DNA from: Litsea cubeba
Taxonomy: Eukaryota > Streptophyta > Magnoliopsida > Laurales > Lauraceae
DNA: 64,000 nt
Reading direction: 5' to 3'
NCBI GenBank assembly: GCA_012931725.1
Contig: CM022951.1
Location: 35,053,690-35,117,689, forward strand
How positions within the stretch are numbered: the first letter of the stretch is position 1; each line of letters starts with the position of its first letter. The translations under genes were made by a program, and so were the position numbers. Of this stretch, positions 33,604 through 45,307 are shown one piece after another. The notes beneath the pieces were generated by a model that saw only the letters and a list, made by a program, of their open reading frames with translations, searched no databases and was not told the origin of the DNA.

Positions 33604-35406
33604 ATGCCTTCAAAAGCTAAGAAAGGCGGAGAGTCCCAAAGAGCATTGCTCGAACGACCAGGCCCATCGACGGACGTCCCCCCTTAAGGACGGTCCAGAA
33701 TAGTGCATGGCGCGTCTACAGGTGAGGGGCTCGTAGGTTCGCAGCCCTTCATCGAAGTTCCCTTCCAAGAGGGGCTTGAGACCTCGCTCTCTGATAAAGA
33801 AGTCACGCCTCCCCGACGGAATGAGAGTTGACATGAGCGGCCTCGCAAAGACAAGGCTGTGGCAGTGGAGGAGCCACGCCGTGCGCAACCCCCTGATGAT
33901 GGAGGAGACATCACAGCCCAAAAAGCTCTCCTCCAGAAGCAGGAGCAAATGATCCGCCAGCTCCAACAGCAACTAAGAGCGGTGCAAAATGCCTCGTTAA
34001 GGCAGCCCTCAGAGCCCCAAGGCGAGAAGAGAGCTGTCCAGAGCAAGGTAGTCCAGCCCTCTTGCGAGGATTGAGAGCCTTTCTGGATCAAAAGCACAGC
34101 CAGGCCCACGACCAGGGCTCGAGCAACAGCCATAGCCATCGTGGCCGCGACGGACGAGCTCATAGCCACCAAGCCGAGGCCATTCGAAGCGGAAGCTAAG
34201 AGCACCGACACCAGAGAAAGATGATGAGCAGGAGCAGCTCGATAAGTGCATCAAGCTGGCCCATCAGCATAACTTGGAGATGCGGGACCAGCAAGATATT
34301 TGTGGCCCTACCGATCTGGGGGCCTCTCCCTTCACATGGGACATTGAAAGAACTCCCTTGCCCAAGAAGTTCTCCATCCCGCGGTTCGTCCCCTACGACG
34401 GATTGTCTGACCCATCCGCTCACCTCCGGTACTTCTCTCAGAAGATGTCCATCTGGGGGAACGAGGGCCACCTCAACTGCAAGATCTTCTCCTCCAGTCT
34501 GAGCGACCTCCCTCTGAAGTGGTTTTGCGCCCTCCCGGAAAAGTCTATTTCGAGTTGGAAAGAGCTCCAGCTCTCCTTCTTGAAGAAGTTCCAGGCCTAC
34601 AGCGTCGTCCCCAAGACCGACGCTGATATTCTTGCCCTAAAGATGAAGTAGGGCGAGAGCCTCACCCAGTTTGCCCGGCGGTTCTGGGCGATTTACAGCC
34701 AGATCGAGGATACCAGAGAAGAGGTGGCAATCTTCGCCTTCCGGAACGCCCTGTTGCCGGGGCACGAGCTGAGGAAAGATTTGGTTGGAGATCCCGCTAC
34801 CTCCATGCCGGCCTTGATGTCCCTGATAAAGCGCTATGTCGCCTGGGAGGACGACAAGATCCGGGCTCGGAGGACGAAGGCCTGGGACCCAAGGAAAGAA
34901 GCAACCAGCCCCAGGAGAGGGGCAAGAAGCCCTTTAAGAAGGAAGAACCGAAGCAGGCATGGGTCTCCAGTTCGGCGAGAGCGTCCGGGTCTGGGGGCAG
35001 CAGGAGGACCAGACCTCCCTCCGACACCCACCAGGGTGTGAACATCGTCTTCAAGGAACTGATCCACCAGATCATGAACAAGATCAAGACCAAGCCATTC
35101 TTCAGGTGGCCCCAGACCATGCGGAGTGATCCTTCCACCCGTGACCAGACCAAGTTCTGTGCTTATCACAAAGATAGCGGGCACAAGACTGAGGAGTGCA
35201 GGACTTTGAAGTATCACCTGGAGAGACTCGCCAAGGAAGGCCACCTTGCGGAGTTCGTGAAGGCAGGAGACGTCGGCAGTGGCAGCGGCAGCCGAGCTCG
35301 TCAGAGCGCTGATCAGGGTCCAGATAGCGAGGACTCTGAGAAGATCATCAATGTGATCCATCTGGCACCCTCAGCTCCCTCTCCCTTAGCTAGAGATAGC
35401 CCCTAG
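33604..35406 (+). pseudogene. Gag of element C, with stops and frameshifts
   Basis: ATG 33604 opens MPSKAKKGGESQRA, 46 bases after the primer site. The N-terminal part has a Q-rich coiled coil (QKQEQMIRQLQQQL, near 33940) and stops at TAA 33685, TGA 33829 and TGA 34072. The Retrotrans_gag core is in another frame from 34274 (PKKFSIPRFVPYDGLSDP, LPLKWFCALPEKSI, ELQLSFLKKFQAY). It is broken by TAG 34649, where relatives have Gln, and resumes with GESLTQFARRFWAIY. A CCHC-like knuckle CAYHKDSGHKTEEC is near 35160. Gag would assemble particles around the element RNA. At least six lesions make it non-functional. Confidence 0.88.
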
Positions 35407-35445
35407 GCTCGTGCCGAAGCCTGGCGGGCTTCGCACGGGAAAGAG

Positions 35446-38397
35446 GTGATGAAAGCCGAGCTCGGCCCGGCACCCAAGCGAGTGCGCCGAGACCGCCCAG
35501 CCATCTCATTTTCAGACAAAGATCTAGAGGGAATTCAGCTTCCCCACAACGATCCCCTGCTCCTGACCATGAAGCTGAAGGACTTCACTGTGAAGAGGAT
35601 CCTCGTCGACTCCGGCAGCTCTTCCGAGGTCCTCTACTATGAGTGCTTCAAGAAGATGAAACTCTCAGAAGCTGATCTGATGGAGGTCCATGCGCCCCTG
35701 ATAGGGTTCAGTGCCAAACCAGTCTACCCCAAGGGGAGAATCACTCTGGAAACCAGAGTGGGCGGAGCTTCTGTGATGGCCGATTTCCTGGTAGTGGACG
35801 CCCCTTCTCCCTACAATGTTATCTTGGGCAGCACATGGCTCCACAAGATGGAGGCAGTCCCTCCCTCCCTCCACCAGAAGCTGAAGTTCGTGCTCGAGAA
35901 CCAGGAAGGTAAGATGGAGGTGGTCACGGTCGAAGGAGATCAGCAGTTGGCCAGGCAGTGCATGCTGGCCATGGTCCCTGGGGAGAAGGAGCCAGAGCGG
36001 GTCAATTTGGCAGAGTTCAAGAAGGGACTAGATGAGATCGGCCGAGATCCTGACAAGAAGAGCATTGAGGACCTAACCGAAGTCAGGCTTGGCCCAGCAG
36101 ACCCAGAAAGATTTTTTCTGATCGGCACTCAGTTGGCCGAACCAGAGAGAGCCAAGCTCTCAAGAATTTTGATGCAAAATGTGGACGTTTTGGCTTGGAC
36201 CACGAGCGAAATGCCTGGGGTCGACCCCGAGGTCATGTGCCACAAGCTGAACGTGGATCCCAACCACAAGCCAGTGGTACAAAAAGCCCGCAGGACGGGG
36301 TTACAGCAGACAGACACGGTAGTCGAAGAGGTCGACAAGTTGCTCGAGGTGGGCACAATCCGGGAGGTCCAGTACCCGGTCTGGCTGGCCAATACGGTGG
36401 TGGTGAAAAAGAAGACTGGAAAGTGGAGGGTGTGCGTAGACTTCACAGATCTCAACAGGGCCTGCCGCAAGGATAGTTTCCCCCTTCCAAAGATCGATCA
36501 GATGATCGACGCCACCGCTGGCCATGACAGAATGAGCTTCCTCGACTCCTACAGAGGTTACCATCAGATTCCGATGTACGAGCCAGACGAGGAGAAAACC
36601 GTATTCATAACCCCCCGCGGCACTTATTGCTACAAGGTGATGCCCTTCGGGCTGAAGAACTCGGGGGTAACCTATCAGCGCCTCATCACCAAGATGTTCC
36701 AGGCTCAGCTCGGCAAGACAGTCGAAGTCTACATTGACGACATGGTCGTCAAGTCCAAGCACTCCAGCGACCATCTGGCGGATCTGGCCCAAGTCTTCAG
36801 CGTCCTCCGCAGATTCAAACTCAAACTGAATGCTTCCAAGTGCACCTTCGGCGTAGCTTCTGACAAGGTCCTCGGGAGCTTGGTAATGCGGAGGGGAATA
36901 GAAGCCAACCCGGACCAGATTACTGCAATCCTGGGCATCCAGAGCCCATCTACCGCAAAGGAGGTCGAGAAGCTTACAGGCATGGCCGCAGCACTCAATC
37001 GCTTCATCAGTAGATCATCAGATAAGTGCCGGCCTTTCTTTCAGCTTCTGAAAAAGAATTTAAAGTTCCAATGGACCCCTGAGTGCGACCAAGCATTGGG
37101 AGCACTCAAAACCTATTTGTCTTCACCATCCTTACTCTCTACCCCAACTCCGGGGGAGATTTTGTATTTGTATCTTGCGGTCTCGGATCATGCGGTGAGC
37201 TCCGTCCTCATCAGAGAAGACCAAGGAGTCCAAAAACCAATTTACTATACGAGCAAGATCCTGCTTGATGCTGAGACCCGATACCTTTTGCTGGAGAAGC
37301 TTGCGTTGGCACTCGTCAGCGCCTCCTGCAAGCTCTCCCATTATTTCCAGTCCCACACCATTGTGGTCATCACGGAGCACCACTCCAGGTCTATTTTCAA
37401 GAAAGCTGACTTTTCAGGGCGTATATCAAAGTGGGCAGTCGAACTGGGGCAGTATGACATCCAGTACCATCCCAGGACTGCGATCAAAGCCCAAATCCTG
37501 GCAGACTTCATTGTAGAGTTTGTCTCACCGAGCTCGGATTCGACCCAGCCCGGCACCGAACTGGGGGGCATAGGGCATGAGCATGAAGTCACCGAGGTCG
37601 GACAAACCTCTCAGAGCCAAGATCCTGTCACGGCATGGAAGGCCTTTGTCGACGACTCATCCACCTCCAAGAGAGCTGGCGCCGGCATAGTCCTCCAATC
37701 ACCAGAGGGACTGGTCATAGTGCAAGCCCTCGCCTTGGACTTCAAAGCGATGAACAATGAAGCTGAGTATGAAGCTCTGATAGCAGGGCTGAATAGCGTC
37801 CGAATCCTCGGAGCCTAGCAATTGGTGGTTTTCAGTGATTCACAACTGGTAACTAGCCAACTCACTGTAGACTACCAAGCCAGGGACGACAGGATGGCGG
37901 CCTACTTAGCCCTCGCAAAGAAACTGCTCTCGTACTTCCAGACAGCCGAGGTCAGGCAAATCTCCAGAGATACCAACACACCTGCTGATGCGTTTGCAAA
38001 CCTGGCCTCCGCTGTCAAAGCGGGAAAGAAAAGGATCGTTGAGGTCGGATCCATACCGAGATCAAGCCTAGAGCTCCACTCACCTCGGCAGGTCTTGTGT
38101 GCTGATCTCGGCGCGAGCTGGATGGATCCAATCATCTCCTACCTAAAGGACAACCAGCTCCTCGAAGACAGAGATGAAGCCCACCGAATTAGACTCAAGG
38201 CAGCCCGACTCTGGCTATCTCCCGAAGGCAAACTCTACAGAAAATCCTTCACGGGTCCCTACCTCCAATGCGTCCATCCAAGCAAGGTGGACGACTTTCT
38301 ATATGAGATCCATGAAGGAATCTGCGGCAGTCACATCGGAGATCGCTCACTGGCCTACAAAGCTATAAGCCAAGGTTACTGGTGGCCGTACATGTAG
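35446..38397 (+). pseudogene. Pol of element C: protease, reverse transcriptase, RNase H, second RNase H, start of integrase
   Basis: A 790-residue open stretch then one TAG (37816) and a further 191 residues in frame register. Protease: RILVDSGSSSEVLY near residue 47. RT: the ANTVVVKKKTGKWRVCVDF region, LDSYRGYHQIPM, MPFGLKN and the active-site YIDDMVVKS (near 36730). Then an RNase H-like region (ILYLYLAVSDHAVSSVLIRE). Then the Tat-lineage second RNase H (AFVDDSSTSKRAGAGIVL, NNEAEYEALIAGL, FSDSQLVTSQL), which is split by the TAG. The integrase opening GYWWPYM ends at TAG 38395, where relatives have Gln. Both TAGs fit C-to-T decay of CAG. Confidence 0.9.
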
Positions 38398-39291
38398 AAG
38401 GACGCGCAAGTATACACCAGGAAATGAGAGAAATGTCAGAAGTTCTCCCACTCGCTTCATCAGCCAGTGCAAGACCTGAGTCCCCTCTCCAGTCCATGGC
38501 CCTTCGTTCAATGGGGGCTGGACATCGTGGGACCTCTCCACCGAGCTCCGGGGAACAAGAGATGGGTGATAGTTGCTATGGACTACTTCACGAAGTGGAT
38601 AGAAGCTGAACCGTTGTCCTCCATCACTGACAGGGACTCCAGGAACTTCGTATGGAAGAACATCATAACGAGGTTCGGCATCCCCAGGACCCTAATTTCT
38701 GACAACGGGACTCAGTTCGACTCCAAATCCTTCAGAGACTTCTGCCAAGAGCGCGACATCAGGAACCATTACTTCACTCCGGCGTACCCGCAGGGCCAGG
38801 CCGAAATTTCTAACAAGGTACTTCTGGACAGCTTGAAGAAGCAACTGGACAAGGCAAAAGGGAGATGGGTAGAGGAGCTTCCCAGCGTATTGTGGGCATA
38901 CAGAACGACGCCAAGACGTTCCACCTCGGCCACACCCTTTTCTCTGGCCTATGGGATGGAGGCGGTCATTCCTTTGGAAATTGGCCTCCCCACCCTGAGG
39001 ACAGAGCTGGTCAACCAAGGCCGAAACGAAATGAACTTGGCGATGGAGCTGGATCTAGCGGACGAACGTCGAGAAGCAGTAACCCTACGACTGACTGACT
39101 ATCAGCAGCGGCTAGCTAGAGGATACAATGAAAAAGTCAGAGAGAGGAGCTTTTCAGTAGGAGAACTGGTTCTAAAAAGACCTTGCCAGCTGACAGAGAT
39201 TCGAATGAAGGAAAATTGGCCCCAAACTGGCATGGACTGTTCAGAGTGGTCTCATTGGCAGGACGATCCTCTTACAAACTTGAAGATTTAG
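38398..39291 (+). pseudogene. Integrase of element C
   Basis: The zinc-binding motif is damaged: a TGA near 38425 stands where the first Cys of the CxxC pair (K-C-x-K-C-Q) is expected. The core is open from 38467 and retains WGLDIVGPL (first Asp), ISDNGTQFDS (second Asp) and QAEISNK (catalytic Glu), with WAYRTTPRRSTSATPFSLAY and the C-terminal FSVGELVLK. It would insert the DNA copy into the genome. Confidence 0.88.
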
Positions 39292-39437
39292 AAGGCAGGC
39301 AGTTGCCAAGACCGTGGAATGCATCTCACTTGAAGAAATTCTATTTCTAAAAGATGCAACAAGTCTCAGAATCAATGAAAGCAGCGTTTGCCTTGTCATC
39401 AAATCTGTGTCATGTCGTCTCGTCTGAGTTCAGCAGC

Positions 39438-40020
39438 TTCGGGTTCATAACACCCTTGGACCGACACCGGGTTCATAACACCCGGGTCGCTTCCTAAACT
39501 CTGGGTTCATAATACCCTTGGACCGACACCGGGTTCATAACACCCGGGTCGCTTCCTAAACTCTGGGTTCATAACACCCTTGGACCGACACCGGGTTCAT
39601 AACACCCGGGTCGCTTCCTAAACTCTAGGTTCATAACACCCTTGGACCGACACGGGGTACATAACACCCGGGTCGCTTCCTAAACTCTGGGTTCATAACA
39701 CCCTTGGATTGGCACCGGGTTCATAACACCCGGGTCGCTTCCTAAACTCTGGGTTCATAACACCCTGGGACCAGCACCGGTTCATAACACCCGGGTCGCT
39801 TCCTAAACTCTGGGTTCATAACACCCTGGGACCAGCACCGGGTTAATAACACCCGGGTCGCTTCCTAAACTCTGGTTTCATAACACCCTTGGACCGACAC
39901 CGGGTTCATAATACCCGGGTCGCTTCCTAAACTCTGGGTTCATAACACCCTGGGACCGGCACTGGGTTCATAACACCTAGGCCGCTTCCTAAATTCTGGG
40001 TTCATATACCCTGGGACTGA
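39438..40020 (+). repeat. Tandem array of about nine to ten 62-bp units in element C
   Basis: The unit joins GGGTTCATAACACCCTTGG and GGGTTCATAACACCCGGGTC halves, so each 62-bp monomer is itself an imperfect dimer, followed by GCTTCCTAAACTCT. Copies begin about every 62 bases. The outer copies are more diverged, and degenerate relatives continue to about 40140. It lies between integrase and the antisense gene, the usual place for tandem repeats in Tat elements. Confidence 0.95.
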
Positions 40021-41765
40021 CTTCGGATTTACACATCCAGTCTTCCCTAAAAACCAGGCTTCATAAGCCTCCTGAGATGGTTCCCGAACTCAGGCTCGCA
40101 CAGCCGAAACCCTCGACTCTGGGTTCATCTCGGCACATAACAGCTCGTCTCAGCCAATCCATTTAGGCCAGTGACAAGTCTTTGAAAAAAGCAGTGCCAG
40201 CACTGAAGTGCAGAAAAGCAGCAAAAAAATACAAGTACAAAAGTACAGAAAAAAGGAAAAAAAATACAGAAAAACAAAAAAGAACGCAAAAGATTATACA
40301 CAGATCAGATAGTCAGAAACTCTGTTTTTTATTCATTATAGTTACTTCATTACAAAGATTACAGAAAAGAAAGAAAAATACAGCAGGGAGGCTCGCAGTC
40401 CTCTAAAAACAGAAAAAGAAAGGAGGCTCCGAGACTGCTCTTCGCTGATTCACTGCTAGGAGACCGATCTTCACTAACTCTTCAGTCTCGCCTCCAGCGT
40501 CCTGAGCTCTTCAACACCCTCTGGTTTGGGAGCAAAGCTCGGACTCCTGATTCGCTGATTGGAGGACTTCAGCCCGGAGACCTCTCGATCCTACTTGCTG
40601 TTCGGAGGTCTTGGTATCCCGCTGTTCGGAGGTCTTGATATCCCACATGGCGACCAGCGGCGTGATTCCACACAGGACCCTGTGGGATGATAACAAGGCC
40701 CTCAAGCGGGTCCTAAGTGCCAGGAGCTCCACAATCCCCTTTGGCTGGGTAGGCCAAGGTCTGCAAACAGGCTCGAGCTCCCGGTCCACTGTCGATCAAT
40801 GCTTGGATCTCGATAGAGCAAAGTCTGCCACCAACCCCCGGCTGCGAAGAGCCAATCTCCTCTCAGCCGCATCGGGGGGAGTTGGTCGTGGACCCACGTT
40901 CAGAGAGCGCACGGTCCACGGAGTCCAGATTCAGAGGGCGCGCAGACCACGACAGATAATCCCTCCCGGGGGAAGCTGTCTTCTGGCGCAGGGGTTTCAC
41001 CCGGGTCAAAGGCTCCTAAACCTCTACAGTACCTAGCTGCCAGAATGCCTGGCAGAGGCAGGAGGGTCCTCATTACAGTGAAGAATAAAAGAGAAGGGCC
41101 TCTGGTTTAAGTTTCTCTCCCATGGCGAGCTTACCCCCCATATTTATAGGAGGATGGAGGGCTCAACACTCAAGGAAATTTATGAGGCGAGATCTCCCAC
41201 GCCCCACGAGGAGCGCACGTCTTCCTATATGTTGACCACTGGCTCCGATGGTGACACGTGGAGCCATCCGCTCATCTTCCGCCTCGACCGTACCACCACA
41301 CTTACTGTTATTTATGGTCTTCAAAATACGGAGTATCAGCGCAGATATCTAAGAGGACCGTTCGGTACTCTCCCCAACTCAAAACTCACATGTCTTGTCA
41401 ACAAAGAGCGCTCAGCCGAACTCAAACATAGAAGAGCCGAGCTCAAAAGGATAGTGAGGCAAATTACAAGAGCAAAAGCGGGAGAGACATAAGGGGTCTA
41501 CGGTGACTTCGGCACCCCTGTTGGCTCAACCCAGGACTAGCCTGGGGGCAGTTCGGTATCTATCCCTACCGAGTTCATGCATGCAAAACATTCAATATGC
41601 GAAGAACACACGCGATTGATGAAAAAGACAATAGTTGGAGAATTTCAATTATATTAGAATCCTTGTTCATTACATAGTGCGGCAAATACAATTGAAAAAC
41701 GGGAAAGTGTGTCATAGATAACAAAAAGCTCTCCACGAACGGAATCGACGAAGATTGGCCCGAAG
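40021..41765. other. Non-coding region of element C between array and antisense gene
   Basis: An A-rich stretch (40180-40420), then GC-richer DNA without convincing coding. A minus-strand TATA motif CCTATAAATATGG (plus 41139-41151) is followed downstream by pyrimidine-rich sequence. It would direct transcripts leftward, antisense to pol. Confidence 0.5.
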
Positions 41766-44045
41766 TCACGCTTGATCAGAGGCGCGAGCCGCAACGTCAG
41801 GAGCCTCGCCGGCAGGAGGGGCAGAGCTTGGCGTCGGAAGTGGAAACGGAGGCGGCTCCTGGAAGGATGGATGATCCTCCGAGACCACGGCCTCCTTCAG
41901 GCCAGCGCGCCATCCTTTCACCCAGGCCTTATCCCTTACAACGAGGACCCTTTCCTTGTAGTAAGCAGTGACCTGCGTCCTGGCATCCTCAAAAGTAGCA
42001 TCGCACTCAGACTCGAGTCTCGCCTCGGCCTCATCCGCCCTTTTCGATTCGGCTTGAAGCAGGGCCGCGTAGTCATCTTCCATCTTCGAGATGGAGACCT
42101 CGAGTTCGGCCACCCTAGTCCTCTCCGCCTCGGCCTCTCCCTTCGCCTGCTCGAGCCCCGCCACGTACTCTTCTTCAGCCCTCGTTATTTTCTGAGTAAT
42201 GGCATCTAGGGATTCCTACAGGCCATTCTTCTCCGCGGTCAGCTCGGCAATATCGACGCTGTACTTGCACAGTCTGTCAGCCGCGACCATGGACTTCTGC
42301 ACCGCTTGTTGGAGAAACAAGGCGTTCAGACGAAAATTTAGAAAACATTCACCGATATTGAACAGCTGGATAAAGTATGAAGGGGTTCAGATGGATTTAC
42401 CGTGAAGTTCGACTGCAGCATCGACAGTATCAGCTTCTGATCACTGTACCTATCCAGTTGCGCCATGTCTCGAGGAAGGGCGCAGGCCCGCGCGAGTGCC
42501 TCGAGGACCGGGGGATCGATCTTGTGGAGAACGCGATCGTCCATCGTCATCGGCCTCCCCGATTAAAGCACGAAGCTCGGCTCCCACGGACGTGGGCCCT
42601 GAGATGGCGAAGCCGCGGCCGAACTAAGACCTGCCTCGGTTCTCGGCCTCTTCAGCGGCCGAACTTCCTCTTGCCCTGCCTCAGCTGGGGGCGAACGTAC
42701 CTCCAGTCCGACGGGACTAGGAGGAGCAGAGACCTCTACCGCAGCCACGGGAGAAGCTTCCCGAACCCCCGGAGAGGGAACCTTAAGGGGATCCGGATTC
42801 ATAGGCGCCGGGGGAGCTCGGGCGCCCTCGACTCCGAGTGCCAGGGTCTCGAGGTCCTCAAAGGACAGACGTCTGGCACGTCTCATCTCCGAATTCGGCG
42901 AGGGAGACCGGGCAGTTTGACTCGACTTCCTTCCCGAGGCCTCGTGTGGTCTCAGCCCTGATGTTGAAGCTTGGGCACCGGACGTGGCTCTGACGTCGGA
43001 CGTCGCCCGTGAAGGCCCCTCTTTGACCCTTACTCTAGGACCAGCCTGCTCTCGCCCGGCCTTGGGGTCGGCACCGCCCGAACCTTCGCCTCGGGGCGGC
43101 TCGATTGTGCCCCTTATGTATCCACGATACTTCGGCTGGTACCCTAGCAGTGACCAAGCCGCCCTGCCCTCATGACCGTTGTATCGCTTCACTAGGCGGA
43201 GCCAGGCTTCATTCCTCTTCCAGATGTGCCGAGCAGCCCGCTTCCTCTCCTTCAAAGCTGCACAGTGATCAGAGGCATCAGTATGGCAGAACAGGAAAGA
43301 AAAGCATGTGGGAAACGAACAAAGAAAAGAGTATTTACTTGGAACAGTCCCGAAATGGCGAGGAACCTAGTAGCCTCTATCGGTGTCGGCTATCCCAAAC
43401 TCCCAGTTGCCCGAGACATACAGTAGATCGTCCCCAGCATATTTGCTCGAATCTTCCAAGTAGCGGACGAAGCCTTCCCGGCCCGGCTTAGCCCAGAGAT
43501 ATTAGGCATCTCCGGACTTGCATATATCATAGACGTCCTCAATATCGAAGACGCCGAGGTTGATGCCCAGAACCTCGTTTAATTTGGCCGTGCCCATCAC
43601 GATCTTGAAAACATTGGGCAGTAACTGGCAAAGGCAGAGACACCACTGACTGAGGCATCTCCTAAGAAGGGGGTGAAGGGGAAATCGGACCCCACCTTCT
43701 GTCACGGCCACTAGGGGAAAAGGCATCCAGCCTCCCGAGAAGTCATGGAGGTTGATGCCATTGGGTTCAGCGCCCCTGACTTGGACATCGGCGGGAATCC
43801 TAAAGGTCGACCTGAAACCCTCAATCGCCGCCTCGCCCTCTAACCAGTGGCTATAGATGCCCATTCCTACCCTAATCTAAAAACAGAGGAACCCTCGACA
43901 TAGAGACCCACAGGAAGGAGGCAGGATAAAGGGGACTTACGGAGGCGAAATGAAGATGCTGAGCAGCAAAGAGACTCGGCCCCGGCAACGCACCACTTCT
44001 CAGGCGGAGTTCCCTCGCAGCGGCTTCCTCCTCTCTGATTCAGAA
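41766..44045 (-). pseudogene. Antisense extra gene of element C: putative gypsy-type transposon domain protein with coiled coil
   Basis: Minus-strand coding in exon-like blocks. A 5' block near 43941-44045 ends at a CCGTAAGT donor (43940). A conserved block from about 43876 to 43340 contains GGVRFPLHPLLRRCLSQWCL, LLPNVFKIVMG and, past a TAA at 43502, DLLYVSGNWEFG. This resembles the 'putative gypsy type transposon' family (PF04195, Transposase_28). Next come 42563-43255 (230 residues: basic start RAARHIWKRNEAWLRLVKRY, then a Pro/Ser/Glu-rich linker) and 42338-42550. Last is 41766-42164, an A/E/R coiled coil (AEAERTRVAELEVSISKMED). Exact splice sites are uncertain. The layout (globular domain, low-complexity linker, coiled coil, antisense, 3' of pol) parallels B's antisense gene. 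Confidence 0.7.
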
Positions 44046-44370
44046 TGATAAATAGGGAAGAAGAGAACCTCGATTGCCAAACAACGCTCCCTAGGGCTCT
44101 GCGTACATCATTTCAAAAATTGAATACATCCCTGGCAAAACGGCGCGTACGACCTCGAGGTGACCGGACAACTAATCAGAAGATGACACGCAGAGCTGTC
44201 GATATGTCTTCGGCATTGATTAACAGATGCCATTTATTGCCTCGATCATCCAAAGTGACTTTGATTAAAGGCCAAGCGCCAACTGTCAAGACCAAGAGGG
44301 ACTCTATTCCATAAGAATTCCCTGTCATATAGCTCCAGACCTCACTTTGCTGGCGAACTTCGCAAGGTCA

Positions 44371-44386
44371 GAAGCTAGGGGGCAAT
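44371..44386 (+). other. Polypurine tract of element C
   Basis: GAAGCTAGGGGGCAAT immediately before the 3' LTR start TGTGTGGGG. Confidence 0.8.
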
Positions 44387-45307
44387 TGTGTGGGGAGATT
44401 TCCAAAACTCTAGGATTATGCTAACCACGGCTGTAAGATGGGATTAAGCGTTCTCACGTGCCTCCCGCGTGCCATCCATGTGGCACCGGACTCACCTCGG
44501 CTGCCAGGACAGAGGCCCCTGCCGAGATCAGGCAGACTCTGGCAGCTAGCGCCGAGGTCGGCTACTAGGCGCCACCTCGGCTAAAGAGCTTGACCCCGGC
44601 CAAAGGAGCCAGGACGGAAGCCGAAGCAAGGAAGAATCCCCACTCGCGCCCCACACCCGCCACGACATTAGACACGTGGCACAGTAGGGGCGCGTGCCTG
44701 TGGGACAGATGCGACATCCAGCCGTCCACAATCTTTGCCAAATCCCTGATCAGGCGGCATCCAGCGGCTGAGCCCAAATCAGGACAAGGCCCGAGGATGT
44801 ACCCGATGGAACTTCTACCGCCAAAGGCGCCCAACAAGATCTGGCCCAACATGACACGCATTAAATGCAGTATGGGCTGATCCGACTGGCATTAAATGCA
44901 ATGTGGGCTGAAATGGACCATATTTATTCCTTTGTGGGCTGATCGGACCCTCATTTAATGAATGGTGGGCTGACATGATGACGCCCCTAGACATGCCAGG
45001 ACGTCATCATGAGCCTCCCCCATGCAACGTAGGCCTCTTCCTCCATAAGAGGAGGAGCGATCTCCATTACAGGTATGCACATCTAAAACTAGAGAGCTGT
45101 TACTCTGCCTCTCTTTTTCCTCTCCTTCCTTTGTTCCAGTTCATTCACTGACTTAGGCATCAGAGAGCCTTGTGCTACCCAGGCCCGGGTCCTCTGACCG
45201 TTTGCTCTTCCCTTTCAGGCTAGGAGGTAGTAGATCATCTTCTCACGTTTGGATAAGTCCTGTAAGGCACCCTAAGTATTGTGGGTCATAATTTTCCTAC
45301 ACCTGCA
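44387..45307 (+). repeat. 3' LTR of element C (921 bp)
   Basis: Nearly identical to 32614-33538. The TATA box of the 5' copy (CTCTATAAGA) reads CTCCATAAGA here (45041-45050). Confidence 0.95.

Larger units (their letters stand above)
32614..45307 (+). mobile_element. Ty3/gypsy Tat-type element C, complete, with antisense extra gene
   Basis: Order: 5' LTR 32614-33538, primer site, gag, protease, RT, RNase H, Tat-type second RNase H, integrase, 62-bp tandem array, antisense gene (minus strand), polypurine tract, 3' LTR 44387-45307. Target duplications TCGGT lie at 32609-32613 and 45308-45312, inside exon 2 of B's antisense gene. Total 12.7 kb. The LTRs are highly similar (roughly 96% by eye over the first 250 bases), so this is a young insertion in the nest, yet gag-pol has several stops. 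Confidence 0.95.

Noticed and set aside
39438..40020. CRISPR-like regular repeat array
   Set aside because: No unique spacers: the whole 62-bp unit is repeated, it lies in a plant retrotransposon, and there are no cas genes.
41154..41492. 112-residue plus-strand frame in element C
   Set aside because: No recognisable domain, lies in the 3' untranslated part of the element, composition not protein-like.
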